A stretch of 64,000 nt of DNA, taken from NCBI RefSeq assembly GCF_030848565.1, contig NZ_JAVDDV010000011.1, forward strand, positions 49,702 through 113,701. Reading direction: 5' to 3'. This document shows, piece by piece, positions 17,391 through 25,823 of this stretch; positions within the stretch are counted from its first letter, which is position 1, and each line of letters starts with the position of its first letter. The translations under genes were made by a program, and so were the position numbers. The notes under the pieces are model-generated. The model made no database searches. It was not told where the DNA came from and saw only the letters and a program-made list of their open reading frames with translations. Origin of the DNA: Natronolimnohabitans sp. A-GB9. GTDB taxonomy: Archaea > Halobacteriota > Halobacteria > Halobacteriales > Natrialbaceae.

Positions 17391-17969
17391 GTGAAACGAG
17401 AGTACGCCGACGGTGCAGCGACATTGCTGGTAGGGGTGACCCTCTTTAGCGGGGGGTACGCGACGTGGCAAGCGTATCGGCAGTGGACCGCGCTCAGCGA
17501 CGTGACTCACATGGGAACCTCGATGGCCGCGATGCACGGGACACACCCCGTCTGGTACCTGCTCGGAACGATCCTCGGCGCGGCCGTCATCGGAGGTGTG
17601 TACTTGGGGGTTCGCGACCGAATCGTTTCCTCGAGCAACTCCCAAGGGAAGGCGACCGAACACGATATCGACTCGGCGGACCCGAGGGCGAGCCAATCCG
17701 AGTCGATCGCCGAGGGGAATTCGACCCGGCAGGTGTTAGACCTCCTTCCGGAGGATGAACGGCGCATTCTACAGCCCGTCATCGAATCCCCCGGGCTGAC
17801 TCAGATCGAACTTCGGGATCGATCGGACTTCTCGAAGAGCAAGGTCAGCCAGACGGTGACGGACCTCGAGAAACGAGGCCTGCTGTATCGAGAACCCCAG
17901 GGCAGGACGTACCGTGTGTATCCCTCGGATGAACTTGAGCGAGGGACCGAATCGTCACTGGCGGAGTGA
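17391..17969 (+). CDS. Membrane-anchored winged-helix regulator
   Basis: The 192-residue protein starts at GTG. Two hydrophobic segments (about residues 8-28 and 54-75) are joined by a loop with several Met and His residues (THMGTSMAAMHGTHP), which could sense a metal at the outer face. A linker leads to a winged helix at about residues 115-185: PEDERRILQPVIESPGLTQIEL, FSKSKVSQTVTDLEKRGLL, REPQGRTYRVYP. The type is common in haloarchaea and is thought to regulate neighbouring genes. It heads the plus-strand half of the copper island and is preceded by a palindrome. Copper sensing is inference. Confidence 0.75.
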   Translation: MKREYADGAATLLVGVTLFSGGYATWQAYRQWTALSDVTHMGTSMAAMHGTHPVWYLLGTILGAAVIGGVYLGVRDRIVSSSNSQGKATEHDIDSADPRASQSESIAEGNSTRQVLDLLPEDERRILQPVIESPGLTQIELRDRSDFSKSKVSQTVTDLEKRGLLYREPQGRTYRVYPSDELERGTESSLAE

Positions 17970-18068
17970 GCGAGCCGAAATCAGTCCGGACGAACGATCC
18001 TCTGGGTACTAAACGACTAGGTCCGTTTAGAAACGTTCTTGGACGATCTCTCGAGTGAATCCACACCC

Positions 18069-18085
18069 ATACCAGTAACTGGTAT
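18069..18085. promoter_or_regulatory. 17-bp palindrome upstream of the His-rich protein gene
   Basis: ATACCAGT-A-ACTGGTAT is a perfect 8-1-8 inverted repeat, 31 bases before the ATG at 18117. Same architecture as the palindrome at 17351 but with a different half-site. A second small palindrome TCACCT-G-AGGTGA (18098-18110) contains the Shine-Dalgarno-like GGTGA. Confidence 0.5.
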
Positions 18086-18116
18086 TCGACCGTAGCATCA
18101 CCTGAGGTGAATCCAG

Positions 18117-18374
18117 ATGACAACCAAGACAGTCCGGCTGATGGTAGCACTCGCGGTCGTCGTCGCACTCGTCGGGGCGATCGGTCTCGTGAGTGCTGAC
18201 GCCACGCCGGTCGGCGAGGATGCCGAGCACGCGGGCGCCCATCACGACTACATGGACGACCACGAGCACGGTGAACACATGGGTGAACACGTGGACGCCC
18301 ATCACGACCACGAGCATGGTGAACACATGGGTGACCACCACGAACACGCGGGCAGTGGAGATGGTCACTGCTAA
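18117..18374 (+). CDS. His-rich secreted metal-binding protein
   Basis: The 85-residue protein has a signal peptide (positive N-terminus MTTKTVR, hydrophobic to about residue 25, cut after SADA). The mature part is packed with His, Asp, Glu and Met in a repeat of the type HEHGEHMG, which occurs three times, and ends in Cys. Such sequences bind Cu or Zn ions outside the membrane. It lies between the regulator and the propeller/cupredoxin genes, so a copper-buffer role is likely. It is not homologous to a family I can name. Confidence 0.75.
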   Translation: MTTKTVRLMVALAVVVALVGAIGLVSADATPVGEDAEHAGAHHDYMDDHEHGEHMGEHVDAHHDHEHGEHMGDHHEHAGSGDGHC

Positions 18375-18628
18375 CTCGTGGTGAACCATCCACGTTCGAA
18401 CGCGAGGAGCCAGCAGGTTCCTAGTTCGCACGTTCCATCGCCCTGAACGGGTTCGGGATCGACGTAGCAGAAACGGACTCGAGACCGATCACCAGACCAC
18501 GGGACGGCCGACTCGCCTTAGCACTCGATCCTGTAGTGGGTACGCTCGAGTCGGTCGAACCCTGGCGTGGTCGATCACCCGGATCGCGGTGGCGATTGCA
18601 TCGAGTACGAGACGACGAGAGGTGTGAC

Positions 18629-20083
18629 ATGAGATACAACAGACGTACGATACTACTCGCAACGGGAGGTACCGGACTCGCCGGGTTAGCAGGTTGCCTG
18701 GGAGGCGAAACCGAGGGAACGCAGGATGACGAAGGCGAACCAGAGGACGACACGGATCGAGACGAGCCCGAAGACGTCGAGAAAGAAGAGCTGGTCCGCA
18801 CCGATGAACTCGAGGGCGTGAACTTCGAGGTGCTGTTCGTCAATCCGTTACCCGACGGTGAGGTGGACAGTGAGTTACACGACGCGGCCGAAGACGCCCT
18901 CGTTTTCGACGTCGCGATGGATACCCACAGCGGCGACCTCCGCGAGTTTGACTGGGATGCGCGGACGTCCCTCCACACGAGCGACGGGGTAGAGACCGAC
19001 GACCTCGAGTGGGTCTGGGTACGCGAATCCGACCACCATCCCCAGGGCTATTTCCTGGTGAGCAAGACGACCGCCGACGGGACGCCCGTTGTTGATGACG
19101 ACACCGACGAGATAACCCTGGAGATTTCGATTGAGGACGGGACGGCCGAGTTCACGTGGGACCTCGAGGGATACGACCTCGAGAGCGTGGACGTCACGTA
19201 CCAGGCGTACGTCACGAACTCCTACGACGGCACCGTCTCCGTGATCGACGACGTCGAGGGGACGGTCCTCGAGACGGTCGACGTCGCCGAACGGACCTCT
19301 CACGGGATCGCCGTCACCCCAGACGGAGCCACGGTCTACGTGGGCGATTACGACGACGGAAACGTCTATCCGATCTCCACGGCCGATCTCGAGGTCGGCG
19401 AGGCGATCGAGGTCGGCTCGAACGCCCACGGCGTCGACGTCGATCCGGACGGTCGATACCTCTACGTCTCCGGTGGAAGCGTAAACGTTAGGGGGGACGT
19501 GGCGGTTGTAGATCTCGACGGTCACGACGTGGTCGAGGGTATCGAAACCGAGGGTGCCGGCCACGTGAACTTCGGGCCCGAGGGCCGATACGCGTACGTC
19601 AGTAACGTCGATCTGAACCGGATTGCCGTCGTCGACACCGAAGAGATGGCCGTCCTTGAGACCGTCGACGTCGGTGACGGTCCGAACGAGGCCGTTGCCT
19701 CGCCCGACGGCCAGTACGTCTACACGGCCAACGTCGGGGACGACTCCGTTTCCGTCGTCGACGTCGACACGTGGGAAGAAGTAGACCGGATCTCCGCTGG
19801 AGAAGGAACGCACGGGATCGATATCACGCCGGACGGTGAGTACGTGTGGACGGCCAACAGAGCCAGCAGTGACCTGACCGTTATCGACGCCGAGACGAGG
19901 GGAGTGACCGAGACGGTTACGGACGTCGACGGTGCGAATCACCTCACGATCACTCCCGACGGATCGACGGCATACGTGACCGCACCCGGTGCGGATAAAG
20001 CGTTCGTAGTGGATACGGAGACGTTCGAGGTTACACGTCGGATCGACGTCGGTCAGGAACCCCACGAAATCGTGTTCGCATGA
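18629..20083 (+). CDS. Tat lipoprotein with unknown N-domain and YVTN beta-propeller
   Basis: The 484-residue protein carries a Tat-lipoprotein signal (NRRTILLATGG, lipobox LAGC). Residues about 50-185 form a domain I do not recognise (FEVLFVNPLPDGE, AMDTHSGDL, HHPQGYFLVSK) with His and Asp residues. From about residue 190, YVTN-type blades follow (AYVTNSYDGTVSVIDD, HGIAVTPDGATVYVGD, HGVDVDPDGRYLYVSG, YVYTANVGDDSVSVVD, HEIVFA), a seven-bladed propeller as in surface YncE-like and cytochrome-d1-like proteins. The ATG at 18629 is chosen because it starts the Tat signal. It overlaps the cupredoxin gene by four bases, so the two products probably act together at the cell surface. Confidence 0.8.
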   Translation: MRYNRRTILLATGGTGLAGLAGCLGGETEGTQDDEGEPEDDTDRDEPEDVEKEELVRTDELEGVNFEVLFVNPLPDGEVDSELHDAAEDALVFDVAMDTHSGDLREFDWDARTSLHTSDGVETDDLEWVWVRESDHHPQGYFLVSKTTADGTPVVDDDTDEITLEISIEDGTAEFTWDLEGYDLESVDVTYQAYVTNSYDGTVSVIDDVEGTVLETVDVAERTSHGIAVTPDGATVYVGDYDDGNVYPISTADLEVGEAIEVGSNAHGVDVDPDGRYLYVSGGSVNVRGDVAVVDLDGHDVVEGIETEGAGHVNFGPEGRYAYVSNVDLNRIAVVDTEEMAVLETVDVGDGPNEAVASPDGQYVYTANVGDDSVSVVDVDTWEEVDRISAGEGTHGIDITPDGEYVWTANRASSDLTVIDAETRGVTETVTDVDGANHLTITPDGSTAYVTAPGADKAFVVDTETFEVTRRIDVGQEPHEIVFA

Positions 20084-20544
20084 CTCGAGCGGGACGACGG
20101 ACGTATCTCGCCGCCGTTAGCACTCTCGGAACTGTCGGGCTGGCCGGTTGTGTGAATATCCTCGGGCCTGAGCGTGATATCGTCAGGTTCGCGGGCGAAG
20201 AGTACGATATCGGGATGACGCGAAACGCGTTCGTTCCCGACGAATACGAAATTTCCGTCGGTGAGACGGTCGTCTGGAAGAATACCAGCGGAGCGATGCA
20301 CACCGTTACCGCGTACGAACGTGCCCTCCCGGAAGGTGGAGAGTTCTTCGCGTCCGGCGGATACGCCACCCAGAAGGAAGCAGAGGAAGCCTGGGATCAG
20401 TCACTCGGTGGTGGCATTGACAGGTCTGAAACGTTTGAACATACGTTCAAAATGCCGGGGACGTACTCCTACTACTGTATTGCACACGAGGCCGACGGAC
20501 GGGGAGACGGAAAGCAAATTGGTATCGTTCGCGTCACAGAGTAG
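20080..20544 (+). CDS. Cupredoxin (halocyanin-like) lipoprotein
   Basis: The 154-residue protein begins with a Tat-type signal (GRRTYLAAVS, lipobox LAGC) followed by one plastocyanin-like domain. The first copper ligand His is in GAMHTVTAY. The Cys and second His are in YYCIAHE. The usual Met after this His is absent: the sequence continues ADGRGDGKQIG, so the axial ligand is missing or differs. It is translationally coupled to the beta-propeller gene (ATGA overlap). Likely role: single-electron carrier or copper carrier on the outer face of the membrane. Confidence 0.85.
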   Translation: MTRAGRRTYLAAVSTLGTVGLAGCVNILGPERDIVRFAGEEYDIGMTRNAFVPDEYEISVGETVVWKNTSGAMHTVTAYERALPEGGEFFASGGYATQKEAEEAWDQSLGGGIDRSETFEHTFKMPGTYSYYCIAHEADGRGDGKQIGIVRVTE

Positions 20545-20831
20545 TGTAGCCTCTGTAGCTGTCGTCCACAGACGTTCTAGAGGCGGTTGGGATGTACCTC
20601 GATAGCTCGATCGGGGACGTGCCGCCGATGGCCTATCGGATGACGTGTGTAATATTATCAACAACGGACCCGCTTCCTTGCCGGAACCCTTCAAATTCAG
20701 TGGTGATGAACGATATCGACGCAGAAAACGCCTAGAGGACTCTATAAACCCTCTCGAACGCTCTGGCGTGTTTGTTCATACCCATGGAAGTAATCCCCGG
20801 GTACACTAATGAGGTCACGGAGAGAAACCAA

Positions 20832-21968
20832 ATGCGTGGAAGTAACGGACGAGAGGACCTGTTTACAACGGAACGTATCGTAGAGAACGCGGCGTCACGT
20901 CGTGGCTTCTTGAAGGTATCTGCCGGATCGGCGGTAGCCGCTCTCGCTGGCTGTCTGAGTAGCGCGGAGGACGGCGATACACTCGGGTACGCCTACGTCG
21001 CCAACGCAGCCAGCGGAACGGTCTCCGTTATCGACCGGAGAGAGCCGTCCGTGACCGAAACGATCGAGATCGGCGATCGGACTTCCCACGGGATCGGAGC
21101 CGGGCCGGACGGCGAGTACCTGTACGCGAGCGATTACAAAGGGGGGAACGTCCACGTCGTTTCGACGGACGACTTCGAGATAGACGAGACGGTCGACGTC
21201 GGATTGAACGTTCACGGAATCGACGTGAGCCCGGATGGACGCCATCTGTACGTATCCGGGGACAACTACGACGGAGCCGCTGCCGGTAGCGACGACCACG
21301 ACCACGATCACGGCGATCAGACCGGTAGTCAGAACGACCAGACCGACGACAGCGGAGAGGTGGTCGTTATCGATACAGAGGAGTACGAGACCGTCGGTAC
21401 GGTCGAAACGCAAGGATCGGGACACGTGACTTTCGGACCCGAAGACCGTGCGTATGTGACGATGTACCACTTGAGCGACGAGCACCGGAGCGTAAACGAG
21501 TTCGGCGTCGTCGATCGGAACGAACCGGAGATGGTCGAAACCTTCTCCATCAGTGATAGCGTCGTCAACGCGATGGCCATCTCGACGGACGGTGACGTCG
21601 TCTATGCGGGAAGCCGAATGGGGAATTCAGTCACGGTGATCGACACTGAGAGCGGCGAAGAACTGGACCGCATTCGGACGGGGACTGCCACGCACGAACT
21701 GACGGTTTCCCCGGACGGCGAATACCTGTGGACTGCCAACCGCGGCAGTGACGACGTCAGGGTGATCGAGATCGACTCCGGGGAAATCGTCGAAACGATC
21801 GACGCCGGGAACAACCACATTTCCGTCTCGCCCGACGGCTCCGAAGTCTACGTCACGTCGGTCACGTCGGACGAGGTCATCATCGTCGACAGGGAGAGCT
21901 ACGAGATAACGAGTCGGATCAACGTCGGCGAACAGCCACACGAGCTGGTTTTCGCGGACGGCGGATAG
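20832..21968 (+). CDS. Tat lipoprotein, YVTN beta-propeller with His-rich insert
   Basis: About 378 residues from the ATG at 20832; an in-frame ATG at 20772 would add 20 residues. The signal is SRRGFLKVSAG with lipobox LAGC. Seven YVTN blades follow (AYVANAASGTVSVIDR, YLYASDYKGGNVHVVS, YLWTANRGSDDVRVIE and others). Between blades there is an insert of about 25 residues with DDHDHDHGDQ, a probable metal-binding loop. It is a paralogue of the propeller at 18629, without that protein's N-terminal domain. The position in the copper island and the His-rich insert suggest metal binding; the exact role is unknown. Confidence 0.8.
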   Translation: MRGSNGREDLFTTERIVENAASRRGFLKVSAGSAVAALAGCLSSAEDGDTLGYAYVANAASGTVSVIDRREPSVTETIEIGDRTSHGIGAGPDGEYLYASDYKGGNVHVVSTDDFEIDETVDVGLNVHGIDVSPDGRHLYVSGDNYDGAAAGSDDHDHDHGDQTGSQNDQTDDSGEVVVIDTEEYETVGTVETQGSGHVTFGPEDRAYVTMYHLSDEHRSVNEFGVVDRNEPEMVETFSISDSVVNAMAISTDGDVVYAGSRMGNSVTVIDTESGEELDRIRTGTATHELTVSPDGEYLWTANRGSDDVRVIEIDSGEIVETIDAGNNHISVSPDGSEVYVTSVTSDEVIIVDRESYEITSRINVGEQPHELVFADGG

Positions 21969-22159
21969 CTCAACGCGGGTCCGTTACGTGACCACTGCCC
22001 GGACGTCCGCCCCTCGTACCGTATGGCACCTCGATTCGAGCTCGAGGAACAATCTTTCCTGAAATAAACGGTCAGGGACCCCCATCGACCGTCTCGAGCG
22101 GTTTCGTGAGTGTGTTCACGGCAATATTCATAACTACGGAACCGCCCTACTCGAACCCG

Positions 22160-22249
22160 ATGCCGGAGATCCATATCCTCGAGGCAGACGAACTCACTGG
22201 CAGCGATCGTCGCACGTCACAGCGGCTTTACACCGTTCTCGGCGGGTGA
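22160..22249 (+). CDS. Possible 29-residue leader ORF
   Basis: ATG CCG GAG ATC starts a 29-codon ORF (MPEIHILEADELTGSDRR onward) whose TGA overlaps an in-frame GTG of the next small gene. The rest of 21969-22278 shows no gene. It could be a remnant or a leader; low support. Confidence 0.25.
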   Translation: MPEIHILEADELTGSDRRTSQRLYTVLGG

Positions 22250-22278
22250 AGCTGAACGAAGCAGCTAGACCACGTAAT

Positions 22279-22488
22279 ATGATCGAACTCTCACTTCCGA
22301 AAAAACTCGCTATCGTCGCGATACTGGTCGCAACCTACAGTTTCACCTTCGAGGCGCTGTTCGGATTCCCGGATCCGGTCGTCACAATGGGGTTTGCAGC
22401 GATCGTCATCCTGCCAAACCTCCTCCTTTCGCACGTGTTGATCCACAGGACAGACCTGTTCGGTTCCGAAACGAACGAGGAGCGGTGA
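22279..22488 (+). CDS. Small two-helix membrane protein
   Basis: The 69-residue protein starts MIELSLPKKLAI, with hydrophobic segments at about residues 8-28 and 34-55 and a charged C-terminus. An in-frame GTG at 22246 is an alternative start. It is the last plus-strand gene of this half of the island, convergent with the DUF411 gene. Function unknown. Confidence 0.45.
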   Translation: MIELSLPKKLAIVAILVATYSFTFEALFGFPDPVVTMGFAAIVILPNLLLSHVLIHRTDLFGSETNEER

Positions 22489-22509
22489 CAGTCGCGTTCG
22501 GTCTCGAGG

Positions 22510-23004
22510 TCAGATTTCGGAGAACACCGATGTCTCGTCCGTCGCGTCGAGTTCGTAGACCGTCCAGGTCCCGTCCTTTTGGCCACCCATCCCTGGCGAT
22601 CCAGCCGGCATCCCGGGAAGCGCAATGCCATCGATTTCCGGTTCGTCCTCGAACAGCGTCGCGACGACCTCGGCCGGGATGTGGCCCTCGACGACATAGC
22701 CGTCCACCTCCACCGTGTGGCAGCTTCGAAGGTCAGGATCGATGCCGAACTCGGCTTTGACCGACTCGAGGTCGTTGGTGACGACGGACTCGAGGTCCGC
22801 CTCGAGGTGATCCTCGAAATAGTCGGCGTACACGTCACAGCAATCACAGTTCGGACCGCTATATATGGTTGCAGTGGTTGCTTGAAGCGGTTCGTCCGTC
22901 TCCCAGTCGTCGGTGCTATCACCGAGGCAGCCGGCGATCGACGCGCCAAGGGCGCTCGAACTTGCGAGCAAGAACGCGCGTCTCGTCGTGGTGTCTGTAT
23001 TCAT
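22510..23004 (-). CDS. DUF411 metal-binding lipoprotein
   Basis: The 164-residue protein has a Tat-lipoprotein signal (TRRAFLLASSS, lipobox IAGC). The mature domain has the DUF411/CopG-like pattern: a Cys cluster in PNCDCCDVYADYF (Cys53, 55, 56), SCHTVEVDGYVVEGHIP, and a Met-rich end LPGMPAGSPGMGG. The family is typically encoded with copper and silver resistance genes and binds the metal outside the cytoplasm. It lies just downstream of the archaeosortase gene (27-base gap) on the same strand. Confidence 0.88.
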   Translation of the reverse strand: MNTDTTTRRAFLLASSSALGASIAGCLGDSTDDWETDEPLQATTATIYSGPNCDCCDVYADYFEDHLEADLESVVTNDLESVKAEFGIDPDLRSCHTVEVDGYVVEGHIPAEVVATLFEDEPEIDGIALPGMPAGSPGMGGQKDGTWTVYELDATDETSVFSEI

Positions 23005-23031
23005 TGGATGGTTGTATTGTTACGAATGGGT

Positions 23032-23913
23032 CTAGTTCTTCAATACGGTCTGTAACTCTATTTCTTTTCCCGTGAGGACGTACAACAGTTCTTCCAGAAC
23101 GCTGGCCGTTTCTGGAAGGATGCGAAAGACCAGGTAGGTGATACCAATCAGGGCAACGACCGAGAGCGGTTGTGAGATGTAGGTGTGTGCGACGAGGTAG
23201 GACGTCCGACTCGCCGGTTCTCCCAGATACGTCGTGAAGACGTAGACCAGCGGCTCGTACTGGAACCAGCCCCAGGGAGAGGCGAGTACGATGAACACGT
23301 TACGGGTGAGGTTGAGAAACCAGATGATTCCCACCGCGACGATGAGCGCGACGACTTTCCGCTTGAGTGGGGCCGTCGTGGCAGCGATCAATCCGCCGAA
23401 GATCGCCATACTGCCGAGGCCGGTACAGGCCATGACGATGTAGGTGGTTCGTCCGGTTACCGTCGCGTCCGGGTCGAAGTTGAATCGACTTTCGTATCCG
23501 TTGGGTCCGTCGTTGAGACCTGGACTGTAGTCGAAGACTTCCAGCCCCCAGTGCGTTTGACGGGCGGTCGTCTCGATCAGCCACTGTCGAACGAACGGGA
23601 TCGTTTCCGCGGGCAAATAGATTAGTCCGATAACTGCAACCGCTCTCGTGAGTAATGAGAGCGATGCCTGTCCGGTGAGCTGCAGGTAGCTCACGTACGC
23701 GGACAGCGGGAACGCTGCGAGAGCGAGGACCGTCTGGATCGGGCTTCGGACTTCGCCGTAGTAGTACGGGACCATCGTCAGCCAGAACGTCCCGAACAGC
23801 AGCCAGCCACCTGCCGCAATACGACGTGCGGCCGTCGGCTGTGACTGCCACTCGGACCCGATCGCGATCAGGAACAATCCGATCGCAGCCCACGCTATCA
23901 GTGACCCATCCAT
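23032..23913 (-). CDS. artA: Archaeosortase A
   Basis: Polytopic membrane transpeptidase that removes PGF-CTERM tails and attaches lipid to surface proteins. It has 293 residues from the ATG at 23913, chosen because a TATA-rich element (TATATATA) lies about 20-25 bases upstream; an ATG five codons earlier is possible. Catalytic residues are visible: Cys163 in ACTGLGSMAIFGG, Arg204 in LTRNVFIVL and His243 in VAHTYISQ. About eight hydrophobic segments. Haloarchaea normally carry one chromosomal artA, so a second copy among copper genes is unusual. No PGF-CTERM substrate is recognisable in this window. Confidence 0.88.
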   Translation of the reverse strand: MDGSLIAWAAIGLFLIAIGSEWQSQPTAARRIAAGGWLLFGTFWLTMVPYYYGEVRSPIQTVLALAAFPLSAYVSYLQLTGQASLSLLTRAVAVIGLIYLPAETIPFVRQWLIETTARQTHWGLEVFDYSPGLNDGPNGYESRFNFDPDATVTGRTTYIVMACTGLGSMAIFGGLIAATTAPLKRKVVALIVAVGIIWFLNLTRNVFIVLASPWGWFQYEPLVYVFTTYLGEPASRTSYLVAHTYISQPLSVVALIGITYLVFRILPETASVLEELLYVLTGKEIELQTVLKN

Positions 23914-24239
23914 AATATTTATTAGCATATATATATCTATTCGATAGGCGATTGAACAGCGATATTAAACGTATAGACCCGCGAAATTCCGTCATTGTAC
24001 GATCAACTCCATAGAGGGACCACACGACAGGAGTAATTGTGAGTGGGGGTGAAAACACACTTGACAAACCGTTCGAAAACGATTCTACGGCGATTTAATC
24101 GTTTATTCCAGTAGAGATCGTTTGCACACCACGAATTTAACTGATTGGGAATGTTGTCGAAATCACGATCATGCAGCCAATTACGAAACACCCGTCGAAG
24201 AAGAGTTAATCGATCATTCGATAATAACTACTCACTCCC

Positions 24240-24257
24240 TCCTTCGAAATCGAAGGA
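24240..24257 (-). terminator. Hairpin after the permease gene
   Basis: TCCTTCGA-AA-TCGAAGGA is a perfect 8-2-8 inverted repeat beginning 15 bases beyond the permease stop codon. It is suited to end that transcript. The remaining spacer up to artA (to 23914) is AT-rich with no gene and holds the artA promoter. Confidence 0.5.
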
Positions 24258-24271
24258 TCGGACGAACCCAC

Positions 24272-25639
24272 CTATAGATATGCTTCTGGTGAGTCCCGGA
24301 ATGTAGCCCGTGAGTCCTCGCTCTCGAAGTAGTAGATCGACTCGTCGTAGACAGTACAGTAATCCGCGTTCTTGACCGTGATTTCGGTCCCGGTGACCGG
24401 ATCCTCCACGACCCTGTCACCCGGCGCTCCTTTTCGTCCTCTCACCAGGAGGCCAACAAATCCGATGGCGATGAGGAGAAACACCAGGTTCAGGATTGTA
24501 ACTGGCTCGAATCCGAAGATCGTCACACCCTCCCCAGTCTCAGCAATGTCCAGGTCCGGAATAAGTCCGAGCACCGCGAAGAGGTAGTAGACGATGATTC
24601 CGGTCGTTGCCATCGAGACGAACAGGATAATCGTCATCCTGTTGCCGATCTTCTTCCCCCAGATCTTCCGGTAGATCCGGATCAGCTGTGGAACAATCAG
24701 GTCCGCGTAGATGAACGCGATGACGCCCGCGAAGGCGAAGCCCGAGCCCCACAGCACCGCTGCCAGCGGAACGTTCCCGATCGAGCCGACGAACGTCGCC
24801 ATTGAGATAAGCGGTCCGAGAACGCTGTTATACAGGACCTGGGTGAATCCGGTACCACCCCCTTCGAAGAGGAGCGTCCAGATGGTCTGGGGAACCGCAG
24901 CCGCGATCAACCCAGCCAGCAGGAACCCGATCGCCAGCTCCTTCCAGAGCATGTTGAGATCCTTTTTCGTCTGGTTTGCAGCCTCGACCCAGCCGTTCCA
25001 CGAGGTGATCTTTTCTTTCCACGACGTCGTATGTGCGTCGGGGTTTTGCTCGAACAGCCGTTTACACCCGTCCGAGCAGAAGTAGACCGTCTCGTTCTTG
25101 TGTTCGACGGGGATGCCGTTCTCCCGATTGAGCCGCATTTTACAGACGGGATCCGTCACCACGGGTTGTTCTTCCTCGATAAGTCGTTCTCTGGCTTTCT
25201 GTGTCTCGTCGTAAGGTATCCACAGGTGGACGAGCGTGATCGCTATCAGGATAAAGATGGGTGCGCCAACTGCCTGTGCGACGGCGAACTCCCAGCCCAA
25301 AAGTGCCCAAATGACGAACGTCAGGCCGATGACGAAGTTCGTCGAGGCGATCTTGAACGCGACCGCTGGGATGATGTGTGCGCCCTTCTTAAACAAGGTC
25401 TTCGTTGCGGCGATATCACCGAACGAACAGGACGTTGAGGCAGTGCCGAATCCCATCGCGTAGAGGACCGATTTCGCGTTCGGCTCCCCCATGTAGTTGA
25501 CCATCCCCTCTTTGGAAACGAACGCCTGGATGGCTCCCGAAATTATGAAGCCAAGCATCAGCGCCCAGAAGGCCTGCCAGAAGAAGTCTCCAGCCAGGAT
25601 CAGCCCTTCGAGGACCGTCTCACCAATTGAAGCAATCAC
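24272..25639 (-). CDS. Permease (UPF0718/YraQ-like) with two YHS metal-binding domains
   Basis: The 455-residue membrane protein has two halves of about four helices each, with the family motif around FGTASTSCSFGDIAATK (residues 64-80) and a second copy-like segment ATFVGSIGNVPLAA. Between the halves, residues about 163-206 form a YHS domain (DPVCKMRL, VYFCSDGCKRLFEQNP). At the C-terminus, residues 413-455 form a second YHS-like domain (DPVTGTEITVKNADYCTVYDES). YraQ/ArsP-type permeases export metal(loid) compounds; YHS domains bind copper or other soft metals. It shares an upstream 20-bp motif with copA. A copper-related transport role is inferred. Confidence 0.85.
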   Translation of the reverse strand: MIASIGETVLEGLILAGDFFWQAFWALMLGFIISGAIQAFVSKEGMVNYMGEPNAKSVLYAMGFGTASTSCSFGDIAATKTLFKKGAHIIPAVAFKIASTNFVIGLTFVIWALLGWEFAVAQAVGAPIFILIAITLVHLWIPYDETQKARERLIEEEQPVVTDPVCKMRLNRENGIPVEHKNETVYFCSDGCKRLFEQNPDAHTTSWKEKITSWNGWVEAANQTKKDLNMLWKELAIGFLLAGLIAAAVPQTIWTLLFEGGGTGFTQVLYNSVLGPLISMATFVGSIGNVPLAAVLWGSGFAFAGVIAFIYADLIVPQLIRIYRKIWGKKIGNRMTIILFVSMATTGIIVYYLFAVLGLIPDLDIAETGEGVTIFGFEPVTILNLVFLLIAIGFVGLLVRGRKGAPGDRVVEDPVTGTEITVKNADYCTVYDESIYYFESEDSRATFRDSPEAYL

Positions 25640-25735
25640 GCCTCACACCACCGCCAACCGCGTGTCACACCCTGTCTATCGAGTGGCGGCCGACTGAATC
25701 TCTGTACAGACATATGGTGGATATTCTCTTTCCTT

Positions 25736-25755
25736 CTTCAAGCGGTTTGTGGCTA
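25736..25755 (-). promoter_or_regulatory. Motif shared with the copA promoter
   Basis: CTTCAAGCGGTTTGTGGCTA (plus-strand spelling) lies about 97 bases before the permease ATG. 18 of 20 bases match the sequence at 28536-28555 before copA, in the same orientation. Candidate operator for a common metal-responsive regulator. Confidence 0.5.
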
Positions 25756-25823
25756 GGATGGGCGAGGTATTCTGGAAGTATACTTTGGAATGTAACCCAG
25801 AACGGGCGATTGAGTTTCGATAT

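Noticed and set aside
18875..20065. 396-codon antisense ORF opposite the beta-propeller gene
   Set aside because: Long antisense frames are common in high-GC haloarchaeal genes. The plus-strand frame has a clear signal, repeats and coupling to the next gene.
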